Assembly (NCBI GenBank): GCA_944325305.1
Contig: CALUZO010000008.1
Coordinates: 1 to 64,000 of the forward strand
DNA from: an uncultured Rikenellaceae bacterium
Lineage (GTDB): Bacteria > Bacteroidota > Bacteroidia > Bacteroidales > Rikenellaceae
Length of the DNA stretch: 64,000 nt
Direction: 5' to 3'
The notes under the pieces are model-generated. The model saw nothing but the letters and a program-made list of their open reading frames with translations. It had not been told where the DNA came from and did not search any database. How positions within the stretch are numbered: position 1 is the first letter of the stretch; every line of letters begins with the position of its first letter. A program made the translations under genes and the position numbers. Below, one piece after another: positions 16,313-25,334 of the stretch.

Positions 16313-17638
16313 ATGAGATTACGTGTCGTAATATTAGTATTAATGCAATTCATCGGTTACTGCAGGTGTGTTTACGCGCAATCTGCGGCCGATACGGCAT
16401 GTATCTATTTTAATCGTGGTTATTCTTCTCTGGATCTTTCTTTGCGAGACAACCGGCAGACGCTCGATAACTTTATCGGACAATTGAATGCTCTTTGTTC
16501 CGATACCCTTTGTAATGGTGTTATTTTATTCGTGGAGGGAAACGCTTCGCCCGACGGTGGCTTCAATGCCAACTTGCGATTGAGTGAAAATCGCGTGAAA
16601 AACGTGTTGGAGTATATTCGCCTGCATACGACACTTCCCGATTCACTGATACGTGTCGATGCCGATGGTATCGACTGGGATGGCCTGGCGGAGTGGGTGG
16701 CCAAGGATGATCGCATGCCGGGACATGAACGGGCGTTGGATATATTGCATAACACTCCTGTATGGATTTTCGGTGAGCAGGGTCAGATAATCGATAGCCG
16801 TAAAAAACAGTTGATGGATCTGGAGGGTGGCAGGACATACCGTTATATGGCCGAACATTATTTCCCGAAATTGCGTAATGCGGTGCTGCGATTGAGCTAT
16901 ACGGTTGAACCAGCTGATCTGCCTGCGGTAGAAGAACCGAATGCTGATAAGGATACAATGCCAGTGCCGGATCTCAAGGCAGAACAGAAACAATGTACGA
17001 AATCTTCTGAGGATGAGAACCCGGACGATACGATTATAGACAAGGATAGTGTGATGGGACACGATATGCCATTTGATCCTGTCGATGGAGAGTTACGGCC
17101 CGTAGAGATAGAACCGTTGCACAGACTGGCTCTGAAAACCAACTTGTTGTACGACGCCATACTGATGCCTTCGTTGGAGATAGAGTATCGTATCAATGAC
17201 CGCTGGTCGGTCAATCTCGAAGGCGAGGTGGCATGGTGGTCCAGAAAATCGCAACATAAATATTATCAGATAGCTACGATAGGTCCCGAAGGCCGCTATT
17301 GGTTCAGAACCAAAAAACCGTGGCACGGCCATTATGTGGGGGCTTTCGCTGCCGGAAGTTGGTATGACCTTGAGAACGGAGATCGCGGTTACAAGGGCGA
17401 GTTTTTCATGACTGGATTCAGTTACGGCTACATGTTCCCGATAGGACGTGCGCTTTCGTTGGAGGCCGGTATCGGGATAGGATTCCTGCACACTGTTTAT
17501 GAGGAGTATTTGCCTATCGACGGACATTATGTATATCAGCAAACCAGTCGGACGAACTATTTCGGTCCGGTAAAACTCAAGCTCGCACTGGCCTGGCGAC
17601 TTTGGGACATCAACAGGAAGAAAGGAGGTGTGCGATGA
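16313..17638 (+). CDS. DUF3575 outer-membrane protein with OmpA-like domain, type V pilus locus
   Basis: The 441-residue protein has a signal peptide (MRLRVVILVLMQFIGYCRCVYA). An OmpA-like region spans about residues 30-115 (YFNRGYSSLDLSLRDNRQTL, ILFVEGNASPDGGFNANLRL). An acidic linker covers residues 205-255. A C-terminal DUF3575 barrel-like domain begins LALKTNLLYDAILMPSLEIE. Proteins of this design usually head fimbrillin operons in Bacteroidales and are thought to sit in the outer membrane. Its stop overlaps the next start (ATGA). Frame 2 upstream is closed by TAA at 16298, so 16313 is the only good start. Expression may depend on the leader ORF and CA repeat. Confidence 0.85.
   Translation: MRLRVVILVLMQFIGYCRCVYAQSAADTACIYFNRGYSSLDLSLRDNRQTLDNFIGQLNALCSDTLCNGVILFVEGNASPDGGFNANLRLSENRVKNVLEYIRLHTTLPDSLIRVDADGIDWDGLAEWVAKDDRMPGHERALDILHNTPVWIFGEQGQIIDSRKKQLMDLEGGRTYRYMAEHYFPKLRNAVLRLSYTVEPADLPAVEEPNADKDTMPVPDLKAEQKQCTKSSEDENPDDTIIDKDSVMGHDMPFDPVDGELRPVEIEPLHRLALKTNLLYDAILMPSLEIEYRINDRWSVNLEGEVAWWSRKSQHKYYQIATIGPEGRYWFRTKKPWHGHYVGAFAAGSWYDLENGDRGYKGEFFMTGFSYGYMFPIGRALSLEAGIGIGFLHTVYEEYLPIDGHYVYQQTSRTNYFGPVKLKLALAWRLWDINRKKGGVR
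17621..17630 (+). promoter_or_regulatory. Strong Shine-Dalgarno site before the DUF5119 gene
   Basis: AAAGGAGGTG lies 4 nt before the ATG at 17635, inside the end of the DUF3575 gene. Most Bacteroidota genes lack such a site, and it settles the start at 17635. Confidence 0.75.
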
Positions 17639-18660
17639 AGTGTGGAAGAGTATCGTCCTGGCTGTTGGTTTTTAGCATGCTGTTGTCATACAGTTGTCGC
17701 AAGGACCTCTGCTACGACCACGATATGCATGGACTCAGCGTAAGTGTGGCTCTGCTGCCGGAATGGGAGCAGGAGTGGGAACGCGACTATGGGGTTGGTT
17801 GGCAAGACAATTGGCCTGAAAAACATGGAATGGAATATGATGAGTTGAGACCCGATGTGGCTACCGGCATAGCCTCTTTTGTCTATCATGACGACGGTTC
17901 GCATACGGAACGTCACCTGCCAGGTGAGGGTGGTACGCTCCCGATGACCGAGGGTGAGAAACAGATACTGTTGTATAACAATGACACCCGATACATTGTC
18001 TTCGACGCCATACACATCTCTTCAATGGCCATGGCCTCTACCAGAACCCGTAGCCGTGCCACATATAGCAGGGATCATGCAGGGGAAAGGACGGTAAATG
18101 CTCCTGACATGCTGTACGGTGCATGGATCGAGAGTTTCACGGCTACTCCTACCGCCGAGCCTGTCCCGTTGGCAGTTACGATGCGCCCGTTGGTGTATAC
18201 CTATCTGATTCGCTATGAATTCGATGAGGGTCTGGAACATGTCGCGTTGGCAAGGGGAGCACTATCAGGGATGGCCGAATCGGTTTATCTTCAGGATGGA
18301 CGCACCGGAGAGAATGCGGCAACGATACTTTTTGATTGTGAAATTAAAGATTATGGAGTGGAAATGATACTGACGTCGTTCGGAGTTCCTGATTACCCGG
18401 GCGACCATTACGTGAGACAAAACGACGGTCAAACAACCGGACAGCAACAGTCTTTGAATCTGGAAGTGATGTTGAAAAACGGGGAACTTAAGAATTTTAA
18501 TTTCGATGTGACGGACCAGTTGGCGACACAGCCGCGCGGCGGAGTGATTACGGTCAGCGGTTTGACCGTGACGGACGAGGAGGCCGGCAGTGATTCGGGC
18601 TTTGTGGTGGATGTGGATGGATGGGGCGAGTATGAGGACATCGAATTGCCGTTGAATTGA
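17635..18660 (+). CDS. DUF5119 lipoprotein of the pilus locus
   Basis: The 341-residue product has a lipoprotein signal (MKCGRVSSWLLVFSMLLSYS, Cys 21) and matches the DUF5119 family. The start of the mature protein, RKDLCYDHDMHGLSVSVALL, and the IASFVYHDDGS, YNNDTRYIVFD and YLIRYEFDEGLEHV stretches fit that family. The family occurs directly behind DUF3575 genes in pilus loci and is probably an accessory or anchoring subunit, comparable in role to FimB/Mfa2. The true start is 17635, which overlaps the DUF3575 stop as ATGA. It is preceded by AAAGGAGGTG at 17621-17630, an unusually perfect Shine-Dalgarno site for this phylum. Confidence 0.82.
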   Translation: MKCGRVSSWLLVFSMLLSYSCRKDLCYDHDMHGLSVSVALLPEWEQEWERDYGVGWQDNWPEKHGMEYDELRPDVATGIASFVYHDDGSHTERHLPGEGGTLPMTEGEKQILLYNNDTRYIVFDAIHISSMAMASTRTRSRATYSRDHAGERTVNAPDMLYGAWIESFTATPTAEPVPLAVTMRPLVYTYLIRYEFDEGLEHVALARGALSGMAESVYLQDGRTGENAATILFDCEIKDYGVEMILTSFGVPDYPGDHYVRQNDGQTTGQQQSLNLEVMLKNGELKNFNFDVTDQLATQPRGGVITVSGLTVTDEEAGSDSGFVVDVDGWGEYEDIELPLN

Positions 18661-18729
18661 ATCTCTTTTGAAAGATAAATTAAACCATTATTGTAGATAA
18701 AGTAAAACCTTTTTAAACTTCTTCAGAAA

Positions 18730-19731
18730 ATGAAAAAGATTTTTCTTTTGGGTGCTGTAGCCGCAGCGGTTATGGCAGGTTGTACTAAAACTGACACGGT
18801 AAAGCAGTCGCAGACCGGAGCTATCAGTTTCGATGGCGCATATATCGGCTATCCGACGGAGTCGCGTGCAGTCATTGAACTCGACAAATCGCTCACGACG
18901 TTTCAGGTTTTCGGGCAGTATGTGAAAGATGCCGCTCCGGCGGTTCAGGTATTCGACAATGTTCCCGTTACCAAGGGGGGGGATGGCTGGACCTATACGG
19001 GTGGTCTGCGTCCATGGGTCGAGGGGGCCAACTATGTATTTGCCGCTTATGCTCCGGCAAATGCGCTGGTTGATCCACAAGTGAACGAGAACGGATATCT
19101 CACGCTGACCGATTATAGCGTGAATAATAATCAGGTCGATCTGATTTATGCCGCCGAAACAGCTACCGGCCAGACGGCAGGTAGTAATGCCCCCGTACAG
19201 TTCGCTTTCAAACATCTGCTTTCGATCGTGAACGTCACGTTCCAGAGCGGATTCGACGGAGATACCGAACTGGCCATTTCGAATGTGACGGTAAATAATG
19301 TTCCCTCGACCGCTACGTTTACCGCGAACGGCGAAACCGGCGTGGGACAGTTGGGCGGAAGCTGGGGTGCAGTATCCAATGCGCAGTCTTACAATCTGAC
19401 CATTGCTGACATAACCGAGTCGGAAGGCACCTCTTCTGATAACATTGTCGTGATTCCTCAAACGATTCCGACGAGTGCCGGTACGCCTATTGAAATTTCT
19501 TTCACGGTGACGGCGACTAATGCTGCCGGCGAAGTTCTCGCCTCCGAAAAGCCATTTACTTCGCAGATTCCTACGACGACGATTACGACCTGGGATCCGG
19601 GTTACAAATATAATTATGTGGCCAAAATTACGGCCGAGAGTTTGGAGTTGGATTACATCCAATTTGCCGATCCTACCGTAGATGTATGGAGGCCTGCCAC
19701 GTCGGGTGATCAGGACCTACCGCTTCAGTAG
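18730..19731 (+). CDS. Fimbrillin family protein 1 (probable major pilin)
   Basis: The 333-residue lipoprotein precursor has the signal MKKIFLLGAVAAAVMAG followed by Cys 18. An arginine at residue 46 (TESRAVIE) sits where type V pilins are cut by an Arg-specific protease before strand exchange. Two beta-rich domains follow: residues 50-150, with SLTTFQVFGQYVKD and YVFAAYAPANAL, and residues 155-333, with FAFKHLLSIVNVTF and ITTWDPGYKYNYVAKI. The FKHLLS and TTWDPGYKYNY stretches are the fimbrillin signature. It lies first among the pilin genes, 69 nt after DUF5119, which fits a major shaft subunit. A run of eight G lies in codons near residue 84. Confidence 0.85.
   Translation: MKKIFLLGAVAAAVMAGCTKTDTVKQSQTGAISFDGAYIGYPTESRAVIELDKSLTTFQVFGQYVKDAAPAVQVFDNVPVTKGGDGWTYTGGLRPWVEGANYVFAAYAPANALVDPQVNENGYLTLTDYSVNNNQVDLIYAAETATGQTAGSNAPVQFAFKHLLSIVNVTFQSGFDGDTELAISNVTVNNVPSTATFTANGETGVGQLGGSWGAVSNAQSYNLTIADITESEGTSSDNIVVIPQTIPTSAGTPIEISFTVTATNAAGEVLASEKPFTSQIPTTTITTWDPGYKYNYVAKITAESLELDYIQFADPTVDVWRPATSGDQDLPLQ
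18975..18982. repeat. G8 homopolymer inside the first fimbrillin gene
   Basis: Eight consecutive G occur in the codons for Lys-Gly-Gly-Asp. A slip of one base would shift the frame early in the mature pilin and truncate it. Confidence 0.9.
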
Positions 19732-19840
19732 GTATCTGTCTTGACAATAGAGACATCCGGTTAGAGAATGGCCGGATACAGGCCGGGTGGGGTTGAATGT
19801 TCTCCTCCCGGTCACAAACGAGACGCAAAAACGACGACAA

Positions 19841-20830
19841 ATGAAAAACGAGGATATGATGCGATATATGGGTCTGTGTGCCGTATTGTCGATATTTCTG
19901 GCAGGGTGTTCTGAAAGCGAAAACGTAAGGATATCCGGACATGAAAGATCTATCGGTTTTACGACCGATGTGACTCGGACAGCTAAAGAAGATTTCGAGG
20001 CAGGCGATGCTTTTGCCGTGTGGGGATGGTATGTGCCGGAAGATGCATCCAGTCAGGTGTTCGATGCTACGAAAGTCTCTACCGCAGACGGCATCTCGTG
20101 GAGTTATGAAAATCTGCGTTTCTGGCAGGCGGACAAGACTTATGCTTTTCATGCCCTGTACCCCTCTGTGGATATGCTCCCAGGAACAGCAGATTGCACC
20201 GCCGATGGCATTTTGTCTGTTTCCGGATTCAATGTCTCTCGTCAGGTCGATCTGATGGCGGCTACGGTTCCCTCGATGAGCGGCAGTCTGGCGGCTCCTG
20301 TGTATTTTTCATTTACACATCTGCTCTCACGGGTCCAGGTCGTCGCGAAACGTAGCGAATCTACGACAGGAATCGAGGAATTCTCCCCCCGAATCTATGC
20401 AGTCCGGCTTTATGGAATGCCAGAAACAGGAAATCTGTCGATAAATGTGGCCGATCTGTCCGATAAGACGATGATTCTGGATGCCTGGACAGGTGTAGAT
20501 GCTACGACATCCGATTCTCCTTTGGCGGTTATTCAGTCCTCTGCAGGCTTGGATGTTGCAAACGATGGAACCATTTTGTTCGATGTACTGACTCTGCCGC
20601 AACATATTACGCAGAACTATCAACTCGAGGTAGAATATTCGACGAGTAGCGATGGCAGTAACCGGCAAATAGTGGCCATATCATTGACTTCGCTTCCTGT
20701 GACAACATGGAAGGCGGGGCAGCAGTACCGTTATACGTTCAGCGTTTCGGACGACAGCCGTATTCTGTTCGATATTCCTACGGTGAATGCATGGGACGAG
20801 GCCATCGGAGGTATCACTATTGTAGATTAA
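19841..20830 (+). CDS. Fimbrillin family protein 2
   Basis: The 329-residue lipoprotein precursor has a signal at MMRYMGLCAVLSIFLAG with Cys 23. Arg 46 in DVTRTAKEDF is the candidate processing site. The N-domain starts AGDAFAVWGWYVPED. SFTHLLSRVQVVAK and VTTWKAGQQYRYTFSV are equivalent to the FKHLLS and TTWDPGYKYNY signatures of fimbrillin 1. It is probably a minor or tip-proximal subunit. The ATG at 19841 is used; 19856 would give a tighter signal peptide. A 109-nt gap separates it from fimbrillin 1 without a clear terminator. Confidence 0.82.
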   Translation: MKNEDMMRYMGLCAVLSIFLAGCSESENVRISGHERSIGFTTDVTRTAKEDFEAGDAFAVWGWYVPEDASSQVFDATKVSTADGISWSYENLRFWQADKTYAFHALYPSVDMLPGTADCTADGILSVSGFNVSRQVDLMAATVPSMSGSLAAPVYFSFTHLLSRVQVVAKRSESTTGIEEFSPRIYAVRLYGMPETGNLSINVADLSDKTMILDAWTGVDATTSDSPLAVIQSSAGLDVANDGTILFDVLTLPQHITQNYQLEVEYSTSSDGSNRQIVAISLTSLPVTTWKAGQQYRYTFSVSDDSRILFDIPTVNAWDEAIGGITIVD

Positions 20831-20840
20831 AATAGATGGT

Positions 20841-22007
20841 ATGAATGTGCAAAGGTCTATATGGTGGATTGTACTTATGCTTGCAACCATGGCTTGCAGG
20901 CGGCAGGAACCTGTAAATCCGACAATAGGTGCATCGGAACGGATCCTTTTCGGAATGCCGACGCTTTCGGTTGAGAGTCGTAGTACGTTTAAGAATACAC
21001 TCTCTACAGGCGATGAATTCGGCGTGCTTGGCTATTGTGTCCCTTATAAGGTTGGTACGACCACTATCGACTACCATTCGGGAAAAAATCCATGGGTGCT
21101 GAAAAAGGCCCAATGTCCGCCCGATGTATTCTACAACCAGAGGGTAGTCATCGGAACCAACGGATGTATATACGATCGGAATGGGGGTACAGATAATAAT
21201 CCTAAATATTGGTATCGCGACGGATACGACACGGATAATAATCAGAATGCTGCTATTACCGAGACGGAACAATACAGCTATTCTTTCATGGCCTGGTATC
21301 CATACGACGATGCTTTTACGATCGACAAACCGTCTGTTGCCACAGAAAACGGAGCTCCGATTCTGACGTTTTCCATGCCACAGACGGGAACTGATATATC
21401 CGAACCGTTAGACCACAGGAATACGCCCGATGCTATGGTCGCCGTACTTTATAATCGTACAAAAGACGATGGAAATTTGTGTTTCAATTTCAGCCATGTA
21501 TTGACCGGACTCGGCTTCGAGGTCAATAATCTCAGCGATTATGATCTTACGGTGCATGAAGTTTCTTTGGGAGGCAGTTTTTACAAGGATGTGACTATCG
21601 ATCTGACGGGTTATAATGTTTCATATTCATTCTCCAACAATCGCTATACAGGAAGTTATGTATTACTCTCATCCGATCTTGCTCTACCTGCTCCTGCGGA
21701 AGGAGAGACTGTTAATTCTTCGGGATTGATAGGCGGCGAACATATTTTGCTCATTTCCGGTACTGGCAGCAGTTTCGGGGATAACGTGGCAGTGACTATA
21801 AGCTACACCTTCAATGGCCGGCAGACAGTTCAAACCATACCTCGACCAGGAACCTTTATTCCGCGCCCGGGTGTAAAATATACGGCGCAACTCAATTTCG
21901 TAGGCGATACGTTTGTACTCCAATTTGTGGTCGACAATGGAGAACAGTGGATGGACGGTGCGGCAGATGATGGCAATGAGGATAATGATGATATTGTATT
22001 CGAATAA
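20841..22007 (+). CDS. Fimbrillin family protein 3
   Basis: The 388-residue lipoprotein precursor has the signal MNVQRSIWWIVLMLATMAC (Cys 19) and the candidate processing arginine at residue 47 (SVESRSTF). The N-terminal domain has LSTGDEFGVLGYCVPYK. A Tyr/Asn-rich insertion (residues 100-140) holds two Cys. The signature NFSHVLTGLGFEVNNL and the late strand RPGVKYTAQLNFVGD mark the second fimbrillin domain. The acidic tail ends DDGNEDNDDIVFE. It begins 10 nt after fimbrillin 2 and ends 10 nt before the large adhesin gene, so all are one transcript. It is a minor subunit, perhaps the adaptor below the tip. Confidence 0.82.
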   Translation: MNVQRSIWWIVLMLATMACRRQEPVNPTIGASERILFGMPTLSVESRSTFKNTLSTGDEFGVLGYCVPYKVGTTTIDYHSGKNPWVLKKAQCPPDVFYNQRVVIGTNGCIYDRNGGTDNNPKYWYRDGYDTDNNQNAAITETEQYSYSFMAWYPYDDAFTIDKPSVATENGAPILTFSMPQTGTDISEPLDHRNTPDAMVAVLYNRTKDDGNLCFNFSHVLTGLGFEVNNLSDYDLTVHEVSLGGSFYKDVTIDLTGYNVSYSFSNNRYTGSYVLLSSDLALPAPAEGETVNSSGLIGGEHILLISGTGSSFGDNVAVTISYTFNGRQTVQTIPRPGTFIPRPGVKYTAQLNFVGDTFVLQFVVDNGEQWMDGAADDGNEDNDDIVFE

Positions 22008-22017
22008 AAGAATAGAT

Positions 22018-24534
22018 ATGATACGCAAGAAAAGTTTACGTATTGCAGGCGTGGTGCTTTTGTCGTCGGTAGGGCTTTGGGCTTGCCGACAAGATGAACT
22101 TCCAGTGCCGTCTCGCTCCGTTTCGCAGGGTGCTACTACCATTACTTTTGTCAGCGATCCGATGGATCTGCACAAAGTGACAACCCGCGCCGGCGATATG
22201 AAGGACGATGAAGAAAAACGTATCAATACTCTTCACATATTCTTTTTCGATGCTGTAGGTAATTATCTGGAGGGAGGTTATCTTACGGGATATCCAGATG
22301 CATCGGAAAAAGGAGGTTATTATTCTCCGGGAGAGGGAGTGAACCTTCTGAAAATAGATAATACATTGTTCGATAATCCCGATTTTGCTGAGAGTGCAAC
22401 CGTATATGCCGTGGCAAATGTGGCTGCCGAGCTTTTCAGAGAGGATAACGATGGAGACGGTCGTCCTGATATAATTCGCAATAGATCCGATTTGGAGAAT
22501 CTCGTTTATTCTATTGATTCAGACATGCTTTCGTTAGGTCTTCCGGACGAAGGAATGCCGATGGTCGGCTCCAAGGTGTTGAACCTGCTCGGCGGGACAT
22601 CTGAAGACGAACGTCGCATTGAGTTACAGGCTCTGATGGCGCGTGTTGATGTTACGCTACAGATCGAAAGCGATGTGAATGAGGATAATCTTCCAGCTTT
22701 CTATTTGATGGATTGGACCGTGAAGAACCTGCCTACGCAAGTCGCTTTTGCAGCGCCGGCACAAAATGACCAAACTGGCTGGGATGGAGTCTGGACCAAA
22801 AATATCAATACCTCGCTGCAACGTACCATATATAACAGAAACGGCCAGATTAGTTTTTCGTTCTATATGTTCGAGAATGTGCAGAATGCCGAATGGAAAA
22901 TAGATGAAGGCGAGCAGTGGACAAATCCGAATGCGAATCTCGAGGAGATGACTGATGCAGAGCGTGAAAAGGCTCTCTATCCGGACAGTATATCCGACGC
23001 ACGGAAACAGCGATATAAACCGTATCTGGCAAATGGAAATGCCACATCGGTAGAGTTGCATGGATTTTATACTACATATAACAATGCATCGTATGAGGTT
23101 CGTTATACGCTTTATCTGGGAGCCAATCACACTGACGACTTCAGGGTGAAACGCAACCATCAGTATAAGAATGACATTACGATCAAAGGTCTGACATCTC
23201 AAAGTGCGGTGGCTGGGGAATATACCCTTGATGCCCGAGTGAATGTTGACGAAAATGACAATGAGTATTACATATCCATCTTGCGAGAACGCAATCACGA
23301 TGCCCATTTCTGTATTACTCCTATGGATGTGTATCTGTTCACTCCCTCTGTCCAGAATCCGACGATGGAGGTGATTCTGGGTGAGGTGCCTCAAGGTAGC
23401 GAGACTCCGACGCCGGAAAGTGTCCCAGACTGGATTCGTATGGAACGTATATCTGCAGCGGATATGGCAGCAGGCACTGTAACCGAGTCTGGATTTACCA
23501 CTTATGTCCAGGGACAAGGCGGTACGCATCTGGCAACCGGAAAGCCATGGACGGCAGGAAACGGCAAAAGGGCATTTTTTACGAAAGGCCTTTTGAAAAG
23601 CGGTGGAGCCCTTTACAATAACACGCGTACACGGATCGAGAATTCGCGAGATAGAGTCTATTTTTATATAGACGAAAATCTGCAGTTGAACGATCGCATG
23701 GCGACCGTAACTCTTATATACAAGGAGAATGGCGTGGAAAAGAAACGTCGTGTATTGTCGATTAGCCAGACTCACTTGTTGCCCGTAACGATGCGTGATG
23801 GAGGTACAATCTACATGGAACAATATGAGGAGTATCTGGATTACTACGATCCGTTGGATGAATACGCTTCCGAGCAGATTTACAAAGGACTTCCTTGGGC
23901 AGAGCCGAATTCCATACTTGACGATTTTACAATAGAACAGTTGTATAAGACATGGTGGGCAACGGTTGTTACGTCGATTCCTTATGAGGAACCGGGCCAG
24001 GTCTTCAATGACGGTCATGCATATACAAGTTTTATCATCTACCGGGCAAATCAGGGAATCATGGTATTGAACAGCCGTCCTCGTTCTGCATTTGAATATT
24101 GCTATAATCGCAACAAGCGCAATTCGAATGGAACTGTTACGACAGCCTATACAGCTCGTTTGTCTGGAGGTTTGTTCGGAAATAGGGTTTACCAAGAGAC
24201 AGCCAACGAGAGCAAATGGTTCCTGCCCGGTATCCGTCAGATGGAAGATGCGCTTACTCAATATTATACGACATTCGAAGAGTTTCAGACAGCCTATTAT
24301 TGGAGCGCTTCGGCCGGTGAGGCTGCCGGAAGCAGCAACGGACAGAATCCGCAACGTGCTCGCGCAACCAAAGTCGATTTGAATCATCCTTCCGGATATG
24401 CCCAAAGTGGAGGAGGTGGTGAAACAGGAGATTACACGCAATATGCCTATGAATACGGTAAGGGCGGATATGCTTTGCGTACCGAAGTGCTGCGAATTAG
24501 AGCTTTTCGGAGTGATTTGAATTCAGTTGATTAA
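22018..24534 (+). CDS. Large pilus tip protein with lectin-like C-terminal domain
   Basis: The 838-residue lipoprotein precursor has the signal MIRKKSLRIAGVVLLSSVGLWAC (Cys 23) and an Arg at residue 57 (KVTTRAGDMK) as processing site. Residues about 65-420 form an Mfa-like, beta-rich region (INTLHIFFFDAVGNYLEGGY, ARVDVTLQIESDV, LYLGANHTDDFRVKRNHQY). A middle domain with TLIYKENGVEKKRRVLSISQ follows. The C-terminal ~200 residues contain KWFLPGIRQMEDALTQYY, YYWSASAGEAAG and LRIRAFRSD. This pattern recalls the C-type-lectin-like domain of bacterial DUF1566/FGE-like proteins. Such proteins end pilin operons and are likely tip adhesins. The start at 22018 is set by the signal peptide; the frame is open upstream into the preceding gene. 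Confidence 0.78.
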   Translation: MIRKKSLRIAGVVLLSSVGLWACRQDELPVPSRSVSQGATTITFVSDPMDLHKVTTRAGDMKDDEEKRINTLHIFFFDAVGNYLEGGYLTGYPDASEKGGYYSPGEGVNLLKIDNTLFDNPDFAESATVYAVANVAAELFREDNDGDGRPDIIRNRSDLENLVYSIDSDMLSLGLPDEGMPMVGSKVLNLLGGTSEDERRIELQALMARVDVTLQIESDVNEDNLPAFYLMDWTVKNLPTQVAFAAPAQNDQTGWDGVWTKNINTSLQRTIYNRNGQISFSFYMFENVQNAEWKIDEGEQWTNPNANLEEMTDAEREKALYPDSISDARKQRYKPYLANGNATSVELHGFYTTYNNASYEVRYTLYLGANHTDDFRVKRNHQYKNDITIKGLTSQSAVAGEYTLDARVNVDENDNEYYISILRERNHDAHFCITPMDVYLFTPSVQNPTMEVILGEVPQGSETPTPESVPDWIRMERISAADMAAGTVTESGFTTYVQGQGGTHLATGKPWTAGNGKRAFFTKGLLKSGGALYNNTRTRIENSRDRVYFYIDENLQLNDRMATVTLIYKENGVEKKRRVLSISQTHLLPVTMRDGGTIYMEQYEEYLDYYDPLDEYASEQIYKGLPWAEPNSILDDFTIEQLYKTWWATVVTSIPYEEPGQVFNDGHAYTSFIIYRANQGIMVLNSRPRSAFEYCYNRNKRNSNGTVTTAYTARLSGGLFGNRVYQETANESKWFLPGIRQMEDALTQYYTTFEEFQTAYYWSASAGEAAGSSNGQNPQRARATKVDLNHPSGYAQSGGGGETGDYTQYAYEYGKGGYALRTEVLRIRAFRSDLNSVD

Positions 24535-24661
24535 TCGGTTTTTGTGTAGTTACCCGGCAAAAATATCATTGAAGGCAGTATAAAGATTGTCAGGTTCGGA
24601 GATTCATCGAGACAGTATTTTGATATGCAAAAAATAATGTTTCGAGTTGTAATATACACCG

Positions 24662-24805
24662 TTACGGTTCGATCTGGCACTGCGTATGGATTTCGGTCGA
24701 CTTGCCGGTTGTGGTGATGCTGGCATAGATCGTGGCCTTGCCCTTTTTCGTGATTTTGGTTTTCTTTCAGAAGAAGACAACGCTGAAGGTGGTTTGTGGC
24801 AACAT
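24662..24805 (-). pseudogene. Remnant of a tyrosine recombinase N-terminus
   Basis: Read on the minus strand from an ATG at 24805, the frame gives TTFSVVFF, an in-frame TGA (24769-24767), then KKTKITKKGKATIYASITTT and EIHTQCQIEP, and stops at TAA (24664-24662). This is the SAM-like N-terminal arm of Bacteroidota tyrosine recombinases (TTFSVLFFLKKTK...). The internal TGA stands where Leu is usual. Nothing of the catalytic domain follows. It lies between the pilus operon and tRNA-Gly, both common neighbours of such recombinases. It is a decayed fragment. Confidence 0.7.
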
Positions 24806-24985
24806 GGCTGTTTGGTTCTTGAGTAAATAGAATGTCTTCAGCACCGGGATGTTGCGGAGTGAGATGATGCAAATCAGCGAAATAGAGCTAAATCGAGACC
24901 TGTTTTCGGGCCGGGCAAAAAAGGTCACGATTAAGGCGTGAAATACTTGCTGTCCTTTGCTTCAACAGGAGTGGAGGAATACAAG

Positions 24986-25022
24986 AAAAAGCCTTGCATA
25001 TCAGTGATATGCAAGGCTTTTT
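24986..25022. terminator. Terminator downstream of tRNA-Gly
   Basis: An 18-bp perfect stem has its left arm starting AAAAAGCCTTGCATATCA, a single G at 25004, and a right arm at 25005-25022. It lies 35 nt past the 3' end of the minus-strand tRNA and has U-tracts on both strands. Confidence 0.88.
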
Positions 25023-25057
25023 GCTTTCTTTTGGAGCTTTCTTCCGGCCCCCTCCGG

Positions 25058-25130
25058 AGCGGAAAACGGGATTCGAACCCGCGACCCTCAGCTTGGGAAG
25101 CTGATGCTCTACCGACTGAGCTATTTCCGC
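25058..25130 (-). tRNA. tRNA-Gly (anticodon CCC)
   Basis: A 73-nt cloverleaf reads GCGGAAA / TTTCCGC for the acceptor stem. The D arm is GCTCAGTCGGTAGAGC. The anticodon arm is TCAGC-TTCCCAA-GCTGA, with CCC at positions 34-36. The T arm is GCGGG-TTCGAAT-CCCGT. The CCA end is not encoded. A terminator follows at 24986-25022. Confidence 0.97.
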
Positions 25131-25334
25131 ATTTTTCCCCCGAAAAATATCTTTTCTGCAAAAATATCTTCAGAAAGAGTTTTCAATTTGACAGCTGCAA
25201 AGATATGAAATTAGTTCATTTAATGGATAAATATCCGTGAAAATATTGAGGAGTATAAATGCTCTATTGTGCTAATGTGTGGCTTATTTGCCTTATTCGG
25301 ATTTTTTTTAGTTACAAAATGCCGATTTTTGTTC

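Noticed and set aside
22657..24441. 594-residue open frame antisense to the pilus tip gene
   Set aside because: The sense frame has a signal peptide and domain signatures; the antisense translation is Cys/Ile/Arg-rich and unlike any protein.
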